Source: Leptotrichia sp. OH3620_COT-345
GTDB lineage: Bacteria; Fusobacteriota; Fusobacteriia; Fusobacteriales; Leptotrichiaceae
Assembly (NCBI RefSeq): GCF_003932895.1
Contig: NZ_RQYW01000018.1
Location: forward strand, 1-44,580
DNA length: 44,580 nucleotides
Reading direction: 5' to 3'
The notes beneath the pieces were generated by a model, which was given only the letters and a program-made list of their open reading frames with translations, made no database searches and had not been told where the DNA came from. Below, piece after piece: positions 16,571 through 24,877 of the stretch (within the stretch, counting starts at the first letter, position 1; each line of letters begins with the position of its first letter). Made by a program: the position numbers and the translations under genes.

Positions 16571-16802
16571 ATCGGGACAAATTATAAATTAAGAAATATA
16601 TAACTTATTAATTTTATTCCATTCTTTTATCTTTAAAATAAATTTTTTAAACAGTAAATATCTTATTTTAAAAAATTACTCAAAAGTTATAAAATACACT
16701 GATTTAATTTTTTTATAAAAACATATACTGCTTACAGTTAAAGAACTGTTTTAATTTATGAAAAAGATTTTTATAAAATTCAATTTATAATAAAGTCCCG
16801 AT
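16571..16802. repeat. Inverted-repeat pair flanking the smc upstream region
   Basis: ATCGGGAC (16571-16578) is the exact reverse complement of GTCCCGAT (16795-16802). Beyond a 2-3 nt difference the match continues as ATTATAAATT / AATTTATAAT. Each arm carries an outward-facing TATAAT ending 3-4 nt inside GTCCCGAT. The interior is AT-rich, non-coding, and contains a small hairpin ACAGTT/AACTGT near 16736-16751. It fills almost the whole gap between the epimerase gene and smc. Confidence 0.5.
16581..16586 (-). promoter_or_regulatory. Candidate -10 box for the smc operon
   Basis: TATAAT on the minus strand, 45-50 bp upstream of the smc ATG, followed by TTGTCCCGATATATAGG. No good -35 is visible at 16-18 bp. 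It lies within the left arm of the inverted repeat. Confidence 0.35.
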
Positions 16803-16832
16803 TTATTGTATTTTTAAAATTATATTTTTAGA

Positions 16833-17765
16833 TTATTTAGGATCGTATTCTGCATATTCTTTTAAGCCTTTATCCAGAGAATATCTATAATTCCATGAAG
16901 TATTTGCTTTCAAAAGAGTATTGTCAAGTCTTGAATCTCTAATGTCCCCTTTTCTTGGCTCTCTATAATTTGCTTCCTTTTCATATCCAAGATATTTTTT
17001 CATATAACCGAAAAGTTCGTTCACTGATGTCTTTTCATTTGTTGAGACATTAAGAGTAATGTTTTTTACATTTTCCACAGCACATAAATAATTTGCTTCA
17101 GCTACGTCTTTTACATATATGAAATCCCTTGTTTGTTCACCGTCACCATCTATAAATACATCTTGATCGGCTCTTATCCTGTCATTGAATATAGATACTA
17201 CTCCGGCCTCTCCATGTGCACTTTGTCTAGGTCCGTAAACATTGGAATACCTGAATATGACATAATCCAGTCCAAAAAGTTCATTATACATTCTTATATA
17301 ATGTTCTCCGAAAACTTTTGTAAGTCCGTAAGGAGCAAGAGGGGCTATTTTTGAATTTTCTGATGAAACACTTGATTCAGGTATTCCATATGCTGCCGCA
17401 GTTCCTGCAAATAATATTTTTTCTACATTGTACTTTTTACACATATCAAGGACATTAATAAGTCCCAGTACATTTTCATCAGCATCATAATAGACATTTT
17501 CCACTGATACGGATACACTTACTTGTGCTGCTTCATGAAATACATAACTTATCCCTTTATTTTCCTCAAAAACTTTGTCAAGTTTTTCTCTATCTCGAAT
17601 ATCAGCTTCATAAAATTTTACATTTTTTAAATGAAAAATATTTTCCTTTTTTCCTCCGATTAAATTATCGACTATTATTATTTCATAATTCTCCCTGTCA
17701 AATCTTTCAGCAATGTGAGAACCTATAAAACCTGCTCCCCCTGTTATCAGTATTTTCTTTTCCAT
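16833..17765 (-). CDS. NAD-dependent UDP-sugar 4-epimerase (extended SDR)
   Basis: 310 residues. Extended short-chain dehydrogenase/reductase of the GalE / UDP-GlcNAc 4-epimerase group, which inverts C4 of a UDP-hexose through a keto intermediate. Visible: GGAGFIG Rossmann motif (9-15), D33 for NAD ribose, Y146-x3-K150 catalytic pair (YGLTK), and T122 in AGTAAAYG at the usual Ser position. FRYSNVYGPRQ and GDGEQTRDFIYVKDVAEA are typical of this group. The exact sugar cannot be fixed from motifs. It is the last gene of the glycan cluster, its Shine-Dalgarno AAGGAAGG lying within the end of the preceding transferase gene (8-bp gap), so it is co-transcribed. It likely supplies UDP-Gal or UDP-GalNAc to the pathway. 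Confidence 0.88.
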   Translation of the reverse strand: MEKKILITGGAGFIGSHIAERFDRENYEIIIVDNLIGGKKENIFHLKNVKFYEADIRDREKLDKVFEENKGISYVFHEAAQVSVSVSVENVYYDADENVLGLINVLDMCKKYNVEKILFAGTAAAYGIPESSVSSENSKIAPLAPYGLTKVFGEHYIRMYNELFGLDYVIFRYSNVYGPRQSAHGEAGVVSIFNDRIRADQDVFIDGDGEQTRDFIYVKDVAEANYLCAVENVKNITLNVSTNEKTSVNELFGYMKKYLGYEKEANYREPRKGDIRDSRLDNTLLKANTSWNYRYSLDKGLKEYAEYDPK

Positions 17766-17773
17766 GTTTCTTT

Positions 17774-19054
17774 TTACCTTCCTTTTCCAAAAATCACTAT
17801 TGTAATAGTTTTCAACAACACTTTCATATCAAATAATATGTCATGGTGTTTTATATAATATAAATCATACTGAAGCTTTCTATATGCATCTTCCACGCTT
17901 GCTCCATAAGGATAGAGTACTTGTGCCCATCCTGTAAGTCCGGGTTTTACAGTATGTCTTAAATTATAATAAGGAATTTCCTTTTCCAGCTGCTGTATAA
18001 AAAATTCTCTTTCGGGTCTCGGACCTACAAAACTCATTTCTCCTCTAAGAACATTCCATAACTGGGGCAGTTCATCTATCCTTGTTTTTCTCATTATTTT
18101 CCCGAACCTTGTAACTCTGTTGTCATTTTTAGTGGCCCATTTAGGTCCGTCTTTTTCAGCATCTGTAGTCATTGAACGGAATTTCACTATATTAAATTTT
18201 TTATTCCCTTCTCCTATTCTTTCTTGAATAAAGAATATTGGACCTCTTGATTCTAGCTTTACTATTATTGCAGCTGTTAACATTATCGGAGCAACACATA
18301 TTCCTATAAGTAAAGCAAAAAATAAATCAAGAAGTCTTTTTGCTTTTAAGTTAAAATTATTATGATATATTTCAAATCCTGCATTTTCCAAAAACCATTT
18401 CGGACTTAAATGAGAAATTGGCAGTTTATTTTCATATGTTTCATAAAATTCGAGATAATTATAATACTGCAAACCTCCTAATTTATATTGGAGAAGTCTG
18501 TCAACAAGTTTAGGATCTACAAGAAGATTTTCAGTAAAATCCACTATTATATTAGGTTTTTTGACTTCACATATTTTTAAAATAGCTTTTTCAAGATCTT
18601 CCGTATTTCCTTTTAAAAATCCTATAAGTTTGTATTGTCCGTCATTTTCTATACTTTTTTTCAAGTCGTCAGTATAGTCATTTTCACCTATAAATACAAT
18701 TTTCTGTTTTTCCACTATTCCCATTATTACTACATATCTAAATACAATCTGAAATATGGAAATCGTTCCAAAAAGTATAATTCCTTCATTTAAGCTGAAT
18801 ATTTTGGCAAATGTCGTTATGAACATAAGCATAAAATTTATTACAATTACTGTTGCCATATCACGAAGTCTGTATCTACTTGCAGTAACATTGTATACAT
18901 TAGCAATATAATAAGCTATCAGTGCCGTAACAATTATTATTGCATTTCTAAAACCAAGACCTCTGTTTATTAAAAACAGTCCTATGAAATACACTGCCAC
19001 GGTTAAAAAACCGAATAAATATGAAAAATTTCTCCTTACTCCACTCACTGCCAT
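17774..19054 (-). CDS. Polyprenyl-phosphate sugar-1-phosphate transferase (initiating enzyme)
   Basis: 426 residues with WbaP/WcaJ-like architecture: about four N-terminal membrane helices (to ~105), a nucleotide-binding-like middle (KIVFIGENDY, about 117-205), a re-entrant hydrophobic segment near 240-265, and the C-terminal catalytic domain. Catalytic-domain motifs: GPIFFIQERIG, FNIVKFRSMTTDA, RTRIDELPQLWNVL-type (here TRIDELPQLWNVLRGEMS), FVGPRPERE and HTVKPGLTGWAQV. It transfers hexose-1-phosphate from a UDP-sugar to undecaprenyl phosphate at the inner membrane, the first step of repeat-unit assembly. Sugar specificity is not readable; the adjacent epimerase suggests galactose or an N-acetylhexosamine. 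Start: ATG with AAGGAAG upstream. Confidence 0.93.
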   Translation of the reverse strand: MAVSGVRRNFSYLFGFLTVAVYFIGLFLINRGLGFRNAIIIVTALIAYYIANVYNVTASRYRLRDMATVIVINFMLMFITTFAKIFSLNEGIILFGTISIFQIVFRYVVIMGIVEKQKIVFIGENDYTDDLKKSIENDGQYKLIGFLKGNTEDLEKAILKICEVKKPNIIVDFTENLLVDPKLVDRLLQYKLGGLQYYNYLEFYETYENKLPISHLSPKWFLENAGFEIYHNNFNLKAKRLLDLFFALLIGICVAPIMLTAAIIVKLESRGPIFFIQERIGEGNKKFNIVKFRSMTTDAEKDGPKWATKNDNRVTRFGKIMRKTRIDELPQLWNVLRGEMSFVGPRPEREFFIQQLEKEIPYYNLRHTVKPGLTGWAQVLYPYGASVEDAYRKLQYDLYYIKHHDILFDMKVLLKTITIVIFGKGR

Positions 19055-19093
19055 TTTTATCTTCCTTCTTTAATTATTTTATTATCAGTTTAC

Positions 19094-20173
19094 TCAAAGT
19101 TTACGTTCTGCCAGGCTAAATCTTAATTTTGAAAGCTTTAATATCATAAATCCGATTATATATGAAATAGCTGCAGTTACAAAAAATACAATTATTATAT
19201 AAAAAGGATAGTCCAATCTGTTTCTTATATTTGTTTTTTCCTGAAAATAGGATATAATCATCGGATGTATTAAATATACATCCAATGTTATAAGTGATAA
19301 TGTAGATACAAATCTCCTTATGCCATATATAATTTCAGATTTTTTACCTTTATCATTATCATCGTTATGAGAAAATTTCATTATTAATCCATAAAGAAAT
19401 ACAGACTGAAAAAATACTCCTATTGAATGATAATTATAGAAAAAATCTATAAATGCTCCATTTTTTACTGTAAAAAAATACGAAAGCCATATGCTTAAAC
19501 TTAAAAAAAACAAATATCCCAAAAATAAAAATATTTTATTCAGTTTTAAAGGTTTTTCTCCTATCAAATAACCGATAAAAAAATATCCGACATATTGTCC
19601 CACAGGACTATAAACCATAAATTTAGTTTTAAAAACAAATTCCAAAAACGGAATAACGATCATAAAAAATGCCCATACACATACAAAATATTTTATATAG
19701 CTTTTATGAATATTACTTACTACCTTTCTGAAAAAAGGAGTCATGATATAAATTCCTAAAATCATGTAAATATACCATAAATGATAGAAGATTCCTCCTT
19801 TAAAAAGGAGCATTAAAAAATTTTCATTTCCGGAATAGGGCCTGTTCAGGAAAGAAACTTTAAATACATAATAAATCATACTATATATTAGAAATTTCGG
19901 TATTATTTTTACAAATCTCTTTTTAAAAAATATCCCCACAGGCTCATCTTTTCTTAAAAGTAAATAACCGCTGACCATCACAAATACAGGAACACATACT
20001 CTGCTGACCGAATTTATAACATTTGACAGCATCCAATCCTTCATCGATACTCCTTTTCCATACATAAACAGCTCTCCTGCAACAATATGAATTAAAATTA
20101 CTCCGACCACTGCAATACTTTTTAAAATATCCAAATTATAAAATTTTTCATAATTATTGATTTTATGTTCCAT
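19094..20173 (-). CDS. Membrane acyltransferase, family 3
   Basis: 359 residues, about ten membrane segments. The N-terminus LDILKSIAVVGVILIHIVAG carries the conserved His (H29) in the first helix, and VSRVCVPVFVMVSGYLLLRK is the hallmark second motif of family-3 acyltransferases. These enzymes move acetyl or other acyl groups onto glycans at the membrane, for example O-acetylation of capsule or O-antigen repeat units. The acyl group and site are unknown. It lies within the glycan operon between a GT2 and the initiating transferase; ATG preceded by AAAAGGAG. Confidence 0.9.
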   Translation of the reverse strand: MEHKINNYEKFYNLDILKSIAVVGVILIHIVAGELFMYGKGVSMKDWMLSNVINSVSRVCVPVFVMVSGYLLLRKDEPVGIFFKKRFVKIIPKFLIYSMIYYVFKVSFLNRPYSGNENFLMLLFKGGIFYHLWYIYMILGIYIMTPFFRKVVSNIHKSYIKYFVCVWAFFMIVIPFLEFVFKTKFMVYSPVGQYVGYFFIGYLIGEKPLKLNKIFLFLGYLFFLSLSIWLSYFFTVKNGAFIDFFYNYHSIGVFFQSVFLYGLIMKFSHNDDNDKGKKSEIIYGIRRFVSTLSLITLDVYLIHPMIISYFQEKTNIRNRLDYPFYIIIVFFVTAAISYIIGFMILKLSKLRFSLAERKL

Positions 20174-20206
20174 TGATATACTCCTTTTAACGGTTTTACT
20201 AAAAGT

Positions 20207-20956
20207 TTATTTAGTTTTCTTAAGTGCAGTAACTGCATAATTTATAAAATAATAACAAGACTTCAAAAGTGAAAGTTTTTCCACTTCTCTATATATTTTC
20301 CATCGCACTTTGGCAGCTTCTATTTTATTACTTGATCTTGAATTATCCAATACTCTGTAAAACCCCAGATTTTCTTCAAGACCATGTATTTTCCCTGTCT
20401 CTTTTACAATTTCAAGCCAAAGAACATAATCTTCATTTTTATCTCTTTCCTTAAAATATCTTTTTCCTAATTTTTCAGTATCCACCATCACTGTCAGACA
20501 ACCTAAATAATTATTTTTGAGCAAATCATTATAACTTATTTCTTTTTTTATCTTTATTTCATTTATATGTTTTCCACTCTCACTTATTCTTGTATATCCT
20601 GTACAACTTATTCCTATATTTTTTTCTTTCATAAATACAATCTGTTTTTGAAGTTTATCTGATGTCCAGTAATCATCCGCATCAAGAAAAGCTATGTATT
20701 GACCGTCAGCAATATCAATAAGTGTATTTCTTCCTTTTACTACACCTACATTAATTTCAGAATTTATTATTTTTATCCTTTTATCTTTTTCTGAATATAC
20801 TTTTACGGCTTCATAACTGCCGTCACTTGAATTATCATTTATTATAAGCATTTCCCAGTTTTCATATGTTTGGGATATTACTGATTCCACAGTCTGTTTT
20901 ATAAATTTTTCTGCATTGTACATAGGTGTAATTATTGACACTTTATCTCTGATCAT
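20207..20956 (-). CDS. Family 2 glycosyltransferase
   Basis: 249 residues. GT-A fold: VSIITPMYNAEKFIKQTVES at the N-terminus, IINDNSSDGS for nucleotide binding, and the metal-binding D92-A-D94-D in AFLDADDYW. It adds one sugar from a nucleotide donor to the growing lipid-linked unit at the cytoplasmic face. The C-terminal NEDYVLWLEIVKETG region is common among capsule GT2 enzymes. Its start overlaps the end of the CDP-glycerol transferase-like gene by 14 bp, with CGGAG upstream of the ATG, so the two are translationally coupled. Donor and acceptor are not identifiable from sequence. Confidence 0.92.
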   Translation of the reverse strand: MIRDKVSIITPMYNAEKFIKQTVESVISQTYENWEMLIINDNSSDGSYEAVKVYSEKDKRIKIINSEINVGVVKGRNTLIDIADGQYIAFLDADDYWTSDKLQKQIVFMKEKNIGISCTGYTRISESGKHINEIKIKKEISYNDLLKNNYLGCLTVMVDTEKLGKRYFKERDKNEDYVLWLEIVKETGKIHGLEENLGFYRVLDNSRSSNKIEAAKVRWKIYREVEKLSLLKSCYYFINYAVTALKKTK

Positions 20957-22145
20957 TTTTTTCTCCGATTTTTGATAAAATTAATTCAAATACTCTTTTA
21001 CAATTTTCCTTATCCGTATATTTTAAAAATTTTTCTTTCAGCTCTTCAGATTTTTTCAATGTTTCTTTATCATATCTAAAATCATTTTCAGAAATTTCTA
21101 TTATTTTTTGAACACACTTCTCTATAGTATAAACTCCCAATCCGAATAAATCTTTATCCAAATCCACATAAGAGCCCACTTTTTCAGTATATTCTTTTTT
21201 ATCAAACTGAAAAAATACCACAGGTTTATTCAAATAATAAAAATCATAAGCCACACTTGAATAGTCAGTAATCAAAATTTCAGATTTCATTAATTCCTTT
21301 GTAATTTCAGCCTCTTTAGGAAGAAGATTTACATTTTCCCTTAATTTTATACTCCCGAAATTCCCTAAATAATTATGCATCAGCTGATGAATATATAGAT
21401 TAAGGGTTATTTCCTTTTTTTCAAGAAAATCATTTAGTTTTTCATCTGTAATAAGTCCTATTATGTTTTTAAAATATTTCGTGTCTTCTATTTTATCCTT
21501 TTCAGCTTTAATCCAGTTCCGCCATGTAGGCATAAACAGTATTTCTTTTTTTTCAATTTCCGTATTATAAAGCTTATCATATCTCGGATAACCTGTAACA
21601 AATATTTTTTCTTCATCAATATTCCACCAACTGTCTCTCTTTATAATTTTTTCATATTCCGAATCGCATATGTTAATATCATAAGAACGAACAAGTTCTT
21701 CAGCTATTTTTTCAGTTTTCCTGTTCATTGCCATTCTTACTTTAAAGCCTACTGTTCCATGATTAAGAAACACCTTCAAAGGTTTATAATGAAATCTGTT
21801 TATTATGGGAATAACAAACAGGTAAGGCACTATATCTGCTGAAATCGAATGGGAAAAAAGTACGACTTCCGCATTCATAAAATACAGATATGCTTTTACA
21901 CTCCCTTTAACAAGTTTTTTTCCGGGTATGAAATTAAATACCGGAGACTTTATATTTGCTATCCAAAATGTTTCTATTTCATTTTTGCTTCTCAAATATT
22001 CATACATTGCTCTTCCGTTATCTGCATACAACTCTCCCGCATTTCCACCTACAAGCCATATCTTCCTGTTTTTAAATTTATTTTTTGTAAAAGGATAAAC
22101 CAGAAAAGCTATCATCATATTTATAAGACATTTTATTTTATCCAT
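20943..22145 (-). CDS. CDP-glycerol glycerophosphotransferase-family protein (TagF/TagB-like)
   Basis: 400 residues. Family features: IWLVGGNAGELYADNGRAMY at the N-terminus, VVLFSHSISADI, NHGTVGFK with the catalytic-type His, VTGYPRYDKL, ILFMPTWRNW, and ILITDYSSVAYDFYYLNKPV near the C-terminus. In Gram-positives these enzymes transfer glycerol- or ribitol-phosphate from CDP-polyols to build teichoic acids; in diderms they attach polyol-phosphate to capsule or O-antigen. No tagD/ispD-like cytidylyltransferase is in the window. Start: ATG at 22145. A good AAAGGAG is 34 nt upstream, with a weak stem (ATAGC/GCTAT) between it and the start. Family call is strong; the donor is inferred. Confidence 0.9.
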   Translation of the reverse strand: MDKIKCLINMMIAFLVYPFTKNKFKNRKIWLVGGNAGELYADNGRAMYEYLRSKNEIETFWIANIKSPVFNFIPGKKLVKGSVKAYLYFMNAEVVLFSHSISADIVPYLFVIPIINRFHYKPLKVFLNHGTVGFKVRMAMNRKTEKIAEELVRSYDINICDSEYEKIIKRDSWWNIDEEKIFVTGYPRYDKLYNTEIEKKEILFMPTWRNWIKAEKDKIEDTKYFKNIIGLITDEKLNDFLEKKEITLNLYIHQLMHNYLGNFGSIKLRENVNLLPKEAEITKELMKSEILITDYSSVAYDFYYLNKPVVFFQFDKKEYTEKVGSYVDLDKDLFGLGVYTIEKCVQKIIEISENDFRYDKETLKKSEELKEKFLKYTDKENCKRVFELILSKIGEKNDQR

Positions 22146-22263
22146 TTTTCACATAGCTGAAACTATCGCTATTTTCTCCTTTCCATACATGTAAAAATAT
22201 TATGTTACATTAAATATAAACTATCTTTTGCATCTATTATATTCAAAAATATTATATCAATAT

Positions 22264-23103
22264 CTAACCTTGACATTTATACCGGCTATATCCCCTTATT
22301 CTTCCCTTAAATACTATTCTGTGATATCTTCTGTTTTTAGTAATCAGCATTCCCCCTACATTTCTGAACAGTCTTTTCCATAATTTAAAAATATATAGGA
22401 AATTTTTTCTGCACTTTACTTCTTTTTTTACTAATGCCCCATATCCGAGAGCATACTTATATGCTTTTTCCAAATCACCATAATTTCCTTTTTTAGCAGG
22501 ATGATAAATTATATCTTGAGCAAAATAATTCCCTTTAAATCCTTTATGAAGTAAAGTAAGTACATAATCAGTCTCCTCTCCACTCCCGAAATACGCCCCT
22601 GTTCCTAAATTTTCATCAAATAGGATAATATCCTCTAATGTATAATTTACAAAAAAAGTAATAGATTTTACTGTATGTTCTATATTATTTACTGTAAGCT
22701 CCATATCATTTTCAAACATTATCCCTGTTCCATAATCCTTATCTCTTTCAAGCGTTCTGCATGAATAAATCCTTTTATCTGCATTTCCTTTAAAAAATGA
22801 AACAACTTTTTCAAGAGTCTCTTCTTTATATTCACAGTCATCATCAGGAAATCCCACAATGTCCCCCTCCATCATGATTAATCCTTTATTTCTATTTAAG
22901 CTCAGTCCTTTCTGTTCACTTTTCATATATTTTATTTCAAAGAAATTCTCGTATTTTTTTATAATTTCGAAAGCTTCCGAACCTTGATTCTGATCAATTA
23001 TTATGAGTTCAAAATTTTTATATGTCTGATTTTCCAAACTTTTCAAAAATAAATCCAGTTCTTCAGTAACATTTATTGTAGGCATTATCAATGAAACTTT
23101 CAC
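22264..23103 (-). CDS. Family 2 glycosyltransferase
   Basis: 279 residues, beginning at a GTG codon with AGAAGGAG nine bases upstream. GT-A features: VSLIMPTINVTEELDLFLKS, LIIIDQNQG, and an aspartate cluster D87-D88-D89 in GFPDDDCEY as metal site. NRNKGL is the usual loop before it, and GSGEETDYVLTLLHKG the acceptor-side motif. The basic C-terminus (KRLFRNVGGMLITKNRRYHR) may touch the membrane. It is the first gene behind the promoter at 23210-23238. The specific sugar is unknown. Confidence 0.9.
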   Translation of the reverse strand: MKVSLIMPTINVTEELDLFLKSLENQTYKNFELIIIDQNQGSEAFEIIKKYENFFEIKYMKSEQKGLSLNRNKGLIMMEGDIVGFPDDDCEYKEETLEKVVSFFKGNADKRIYSCRTLERDKDYGTGIMFENDMELTVNNIEHTVKSITFFVNYTLEDIILFDENLGTGAYFGSGEETDYVLTLLHKGFKGNYFAQDIIYHPAKKGNYGDLEKAYKYALGYGALVKKEVKCRKNFLYIFKLWKRLFRNVGGMLITKNRRYHRIVFKGRIRGYSRYKCQG

Positions 23104-23209
23104 TTAAAACCACTCCTTCTAATTTATTCATACTTTTTCTTTTTCAGCTATTTATGTTATATTTCGGCATTATATAAATTTCAATTTTCCAAATTAAGTT
23201 TTATTTGAC

Positions 23210-23238
23210 ATTATAACATAAAATGTTGTTATTTTCCA
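23210..23238 (-). promoter_or_regulatory. Promoter of the second glycan operon
   Basis: On the minus strand TGGAAA (23238-23233) is followed after exactly 17 nt by TATAAT (23215-23210), preceded by TGT, giving an extended -10 (TGTTATAAT). It lies about 110 bp upstream of the GTG of the first gene. Confidence 0.6.
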
Positions 23239-23280
23239 TATGATTTGAATGTTGGATTTTTATTCCATATTTTCTTCCAG

Positions 23281-23450
23281 TATTCAAAACTTTCCGAAAA
23301 AATATAAAACCATAATAAATGGAAAAACTGCTGTCTAAATAGAAGAAGTTCCTAATTTTTCAAGCATAATGAATATTCTACAGTGAGAATTAAAAATTTT
23401 TTGGTAGAGAAAATATAAAGATGACAATAATCCTTCACAAATAAAAACAG
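23281..23450 (-). repeat. Dispersed repeat, copy A
   Basis: About 170 bp. The plus strand begins tattcaaaactttccgaaa and ends gatgacaataatccttcac plus an A-rich tail. The first ~100 bp are about 90% identical to copy B, 347 bp away. No open frame. It lies between the VWA terminator and the second glycan operon promoter. Confidence 0.75.
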
Positions 23451-23538
23451 TTTTTATTTCTCTATACCAATTCACATCTTTTCTAACATCAAAATTTTTA
23501 TAGAATCCAAAACATAAAAAATAAAACTCTTCTCTACT

Positions 23539-23577
23539 AAAAAAAAGAAAACCTTATACTTTGTTTATAAGATTTTC
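23539..23577 (-). terminator. Intrinsic terminator of the VWA gene
   Basis: Stem of 23547-23558 with 23566-23577 (core CTTATA/TATAAG, 7-nt loop), followed on the minus strand by eight T. The one plus-strand C-A mismatch becomes G-U in minus-strand RNA. Confidence 0.87.
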
Positions 23578-23627
23578 ATTTTATAGATTATTTTAAATAT
23601 ATATTTTAATCTTTTAAAATTCCTTGA

Positions 23628-23795
23628 TATTCAAAACTTTCCGAAAAAATATAAAACTATAATAAATAGAAAAACTGCTGTCTGAATAGAAGAAGTTTCT
23701 AATTTTCCAAACATAATAAATATTTTTGAAAGTTAAAAAATTTTAAGCCGATAACAGGTGTGTGAGAGCGGCAATGAATCCTCATAGAAAAAATA
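23628..23795 (-). repeat. Dispersed repeat, copy B
   Basis: About 168 bp, running from tattcaaaactttccgaaa to gcggcaatgaatcctcatag and an A-run, and touching the stop codon of the VWA gene. The half near the stop aligns with copy E at 30 of 39 positions; the far half is nearly identical to copy A. Confidence 0.75.
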
Positions 23796-23799
23796 ATTT

Positions 23800-24522
23800 T
23801 TATTTTCTCTTATTATAATCATCTTCTATTTCTTTTTTCCAAGTATCTTTCAATTCTTTACCTGAACGTATTTCCATAATTGCTTCATTTAAAACTTCAT
23901 AATTCTTTTTTGTACCGTGACTGTCAGATTTATAATTTACTGCCCTTGAAGGCTCAATACCAAAATTTCCGGCGGTTCCGATTGCATCTATATTTGCTCC
24001 TAAAAATAAAAATTCCCATTTATCTTTACTTTTCTGAGTTTCAATTAATTTTTTTACAACTTCAGCTGAATATTCCTTACTTGCATTTTCCATTCCGTCA
24101 GTAACTATAATAAATAATATTTTTTTAGCTTTTTCTTTATTACGGAGTTTATTCTGATTGGATTTTACTTGAGAAATTGTTTTTCCTATAGCATCAAGAA
24201 GAGCTGTGCCGCCTCTTACATAATAATCTTTATCTGTTATATGTTTCATTTCTGAAATAGCTATCCTGTTATGAAGAAGCTCATATTTATCGTCAAACAA
24301 TACAGTTGTAACAAATATCTGTCCATTCGTTTCTTTTTTCTGCTTATCAACCATTGAGTTATACCCACCTATAGTATCTGTTTCAAGTCCGGACATGGAA
24401 CCGCTTCTGTCGAGTATAAATACTAATTCTGTAACATCATTTTTTTTTCCTGTTTTATGAACACTTTTAGAAAATCCTAATATTCCCAAAATAATAAACA
24501 TTATTATTAAAATTTTTTTCAT
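23800..24522 (-). CDS. Exported von Willebrand factor A domain protein
   Basis: 240 residues from the preferred ATG at 24522, which has GGAGGT seven bases upstream; the open frame extends 35 codons further but without a ribosome site, and the residues there are not signal-like. The signal peptide is MKKILIIMFIILGILGFSKS. The VWA domain fills the rest: MIDAS D38-R-S-G-S42 (LDRSGSMSG), GGTALLDAIG with the threonine, and FIIVTDGMENAS with the second aspartate. Such domains bind Mg2+ and protein partners. It is monocistronic, between a repeat at its 3' end and a strong terminator further on. Role unknown; its place inside the glycan locus suggests an envelope function, but nothing proves it. Confidence 0.88.
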   Translation of the reverse strand: MKKILIIMFIILGILGFSKSVHKTGKKNDVTELVFILDRSGSMSGLETDTIGGYNSMVDKQKKETNGQIFVTTVLFDDKYELLHNRIAISEMKHITDKDYYVRGGTALLDAIGKTISQVKSNQNKLRNKEKAKKILFIIVTDGMENASKEYSAEVVKKLIETQKSKDKWEFLFLGANIDAIGTAGNFGIEPSRAVNYKSDSHGTKKNYEVLNEAIMEIRSGKELKDTWKKEIEDDYNKRK

Positions 24523-24720
24523 TGAAATTACCTCCAATATTTTATTGTATTCTAAGTATACATTATAAAAATTAAAGAAAACTGAAAATAAATTTTTTAT
24601 TGAAATAACTCGAATATTAAAATTCAACTTTTATTTTAATTTTATGTTTATATCATGGTTACAGTTTAATTATATTCTTATCTTAAAGTTATTTTCGTCA
24701 TTTTAAATTTTTTCCCCTGA

Positions 24721-24876
24721 TATTCAAAATTTTTAAAGCAAATATAAAAGAAAAAGGCCTTCTAAACAAAGTAAATTTAACATTTTTCAAATATAACAAA
24801 TATTTTTGTGGCCTAAGAAAATTTTGCAGTCAATAGTGAAACGTAAAATCAGCAATAAACTATCACAGAAAAAACT
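24721..24876 (-). repeat. Dispersed repeat, copy C
   Basis: The plus strand starts tattcaaaatttttaaagc and ends aatcagcaataaactatcac plus an A-run, touching the stop of the EEP-family gene. More diverged than A and B but the same order of blocks (tttttcaaatataacaaat in the middle). The remaining gap 24523-24720 holds the VWA leader with a TATAAT near 24573 and nothing else I recognise. Confidence 0.6.
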
Positions 24877-24877
24877 G

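Noticed and set aside
24523-24627. N-terminal 35-codon extension of the VWA gene
   Set aside because: The ATG at 24522 has GGAGGT at ideal spacing and a proper signal peptide; the extension has neither.
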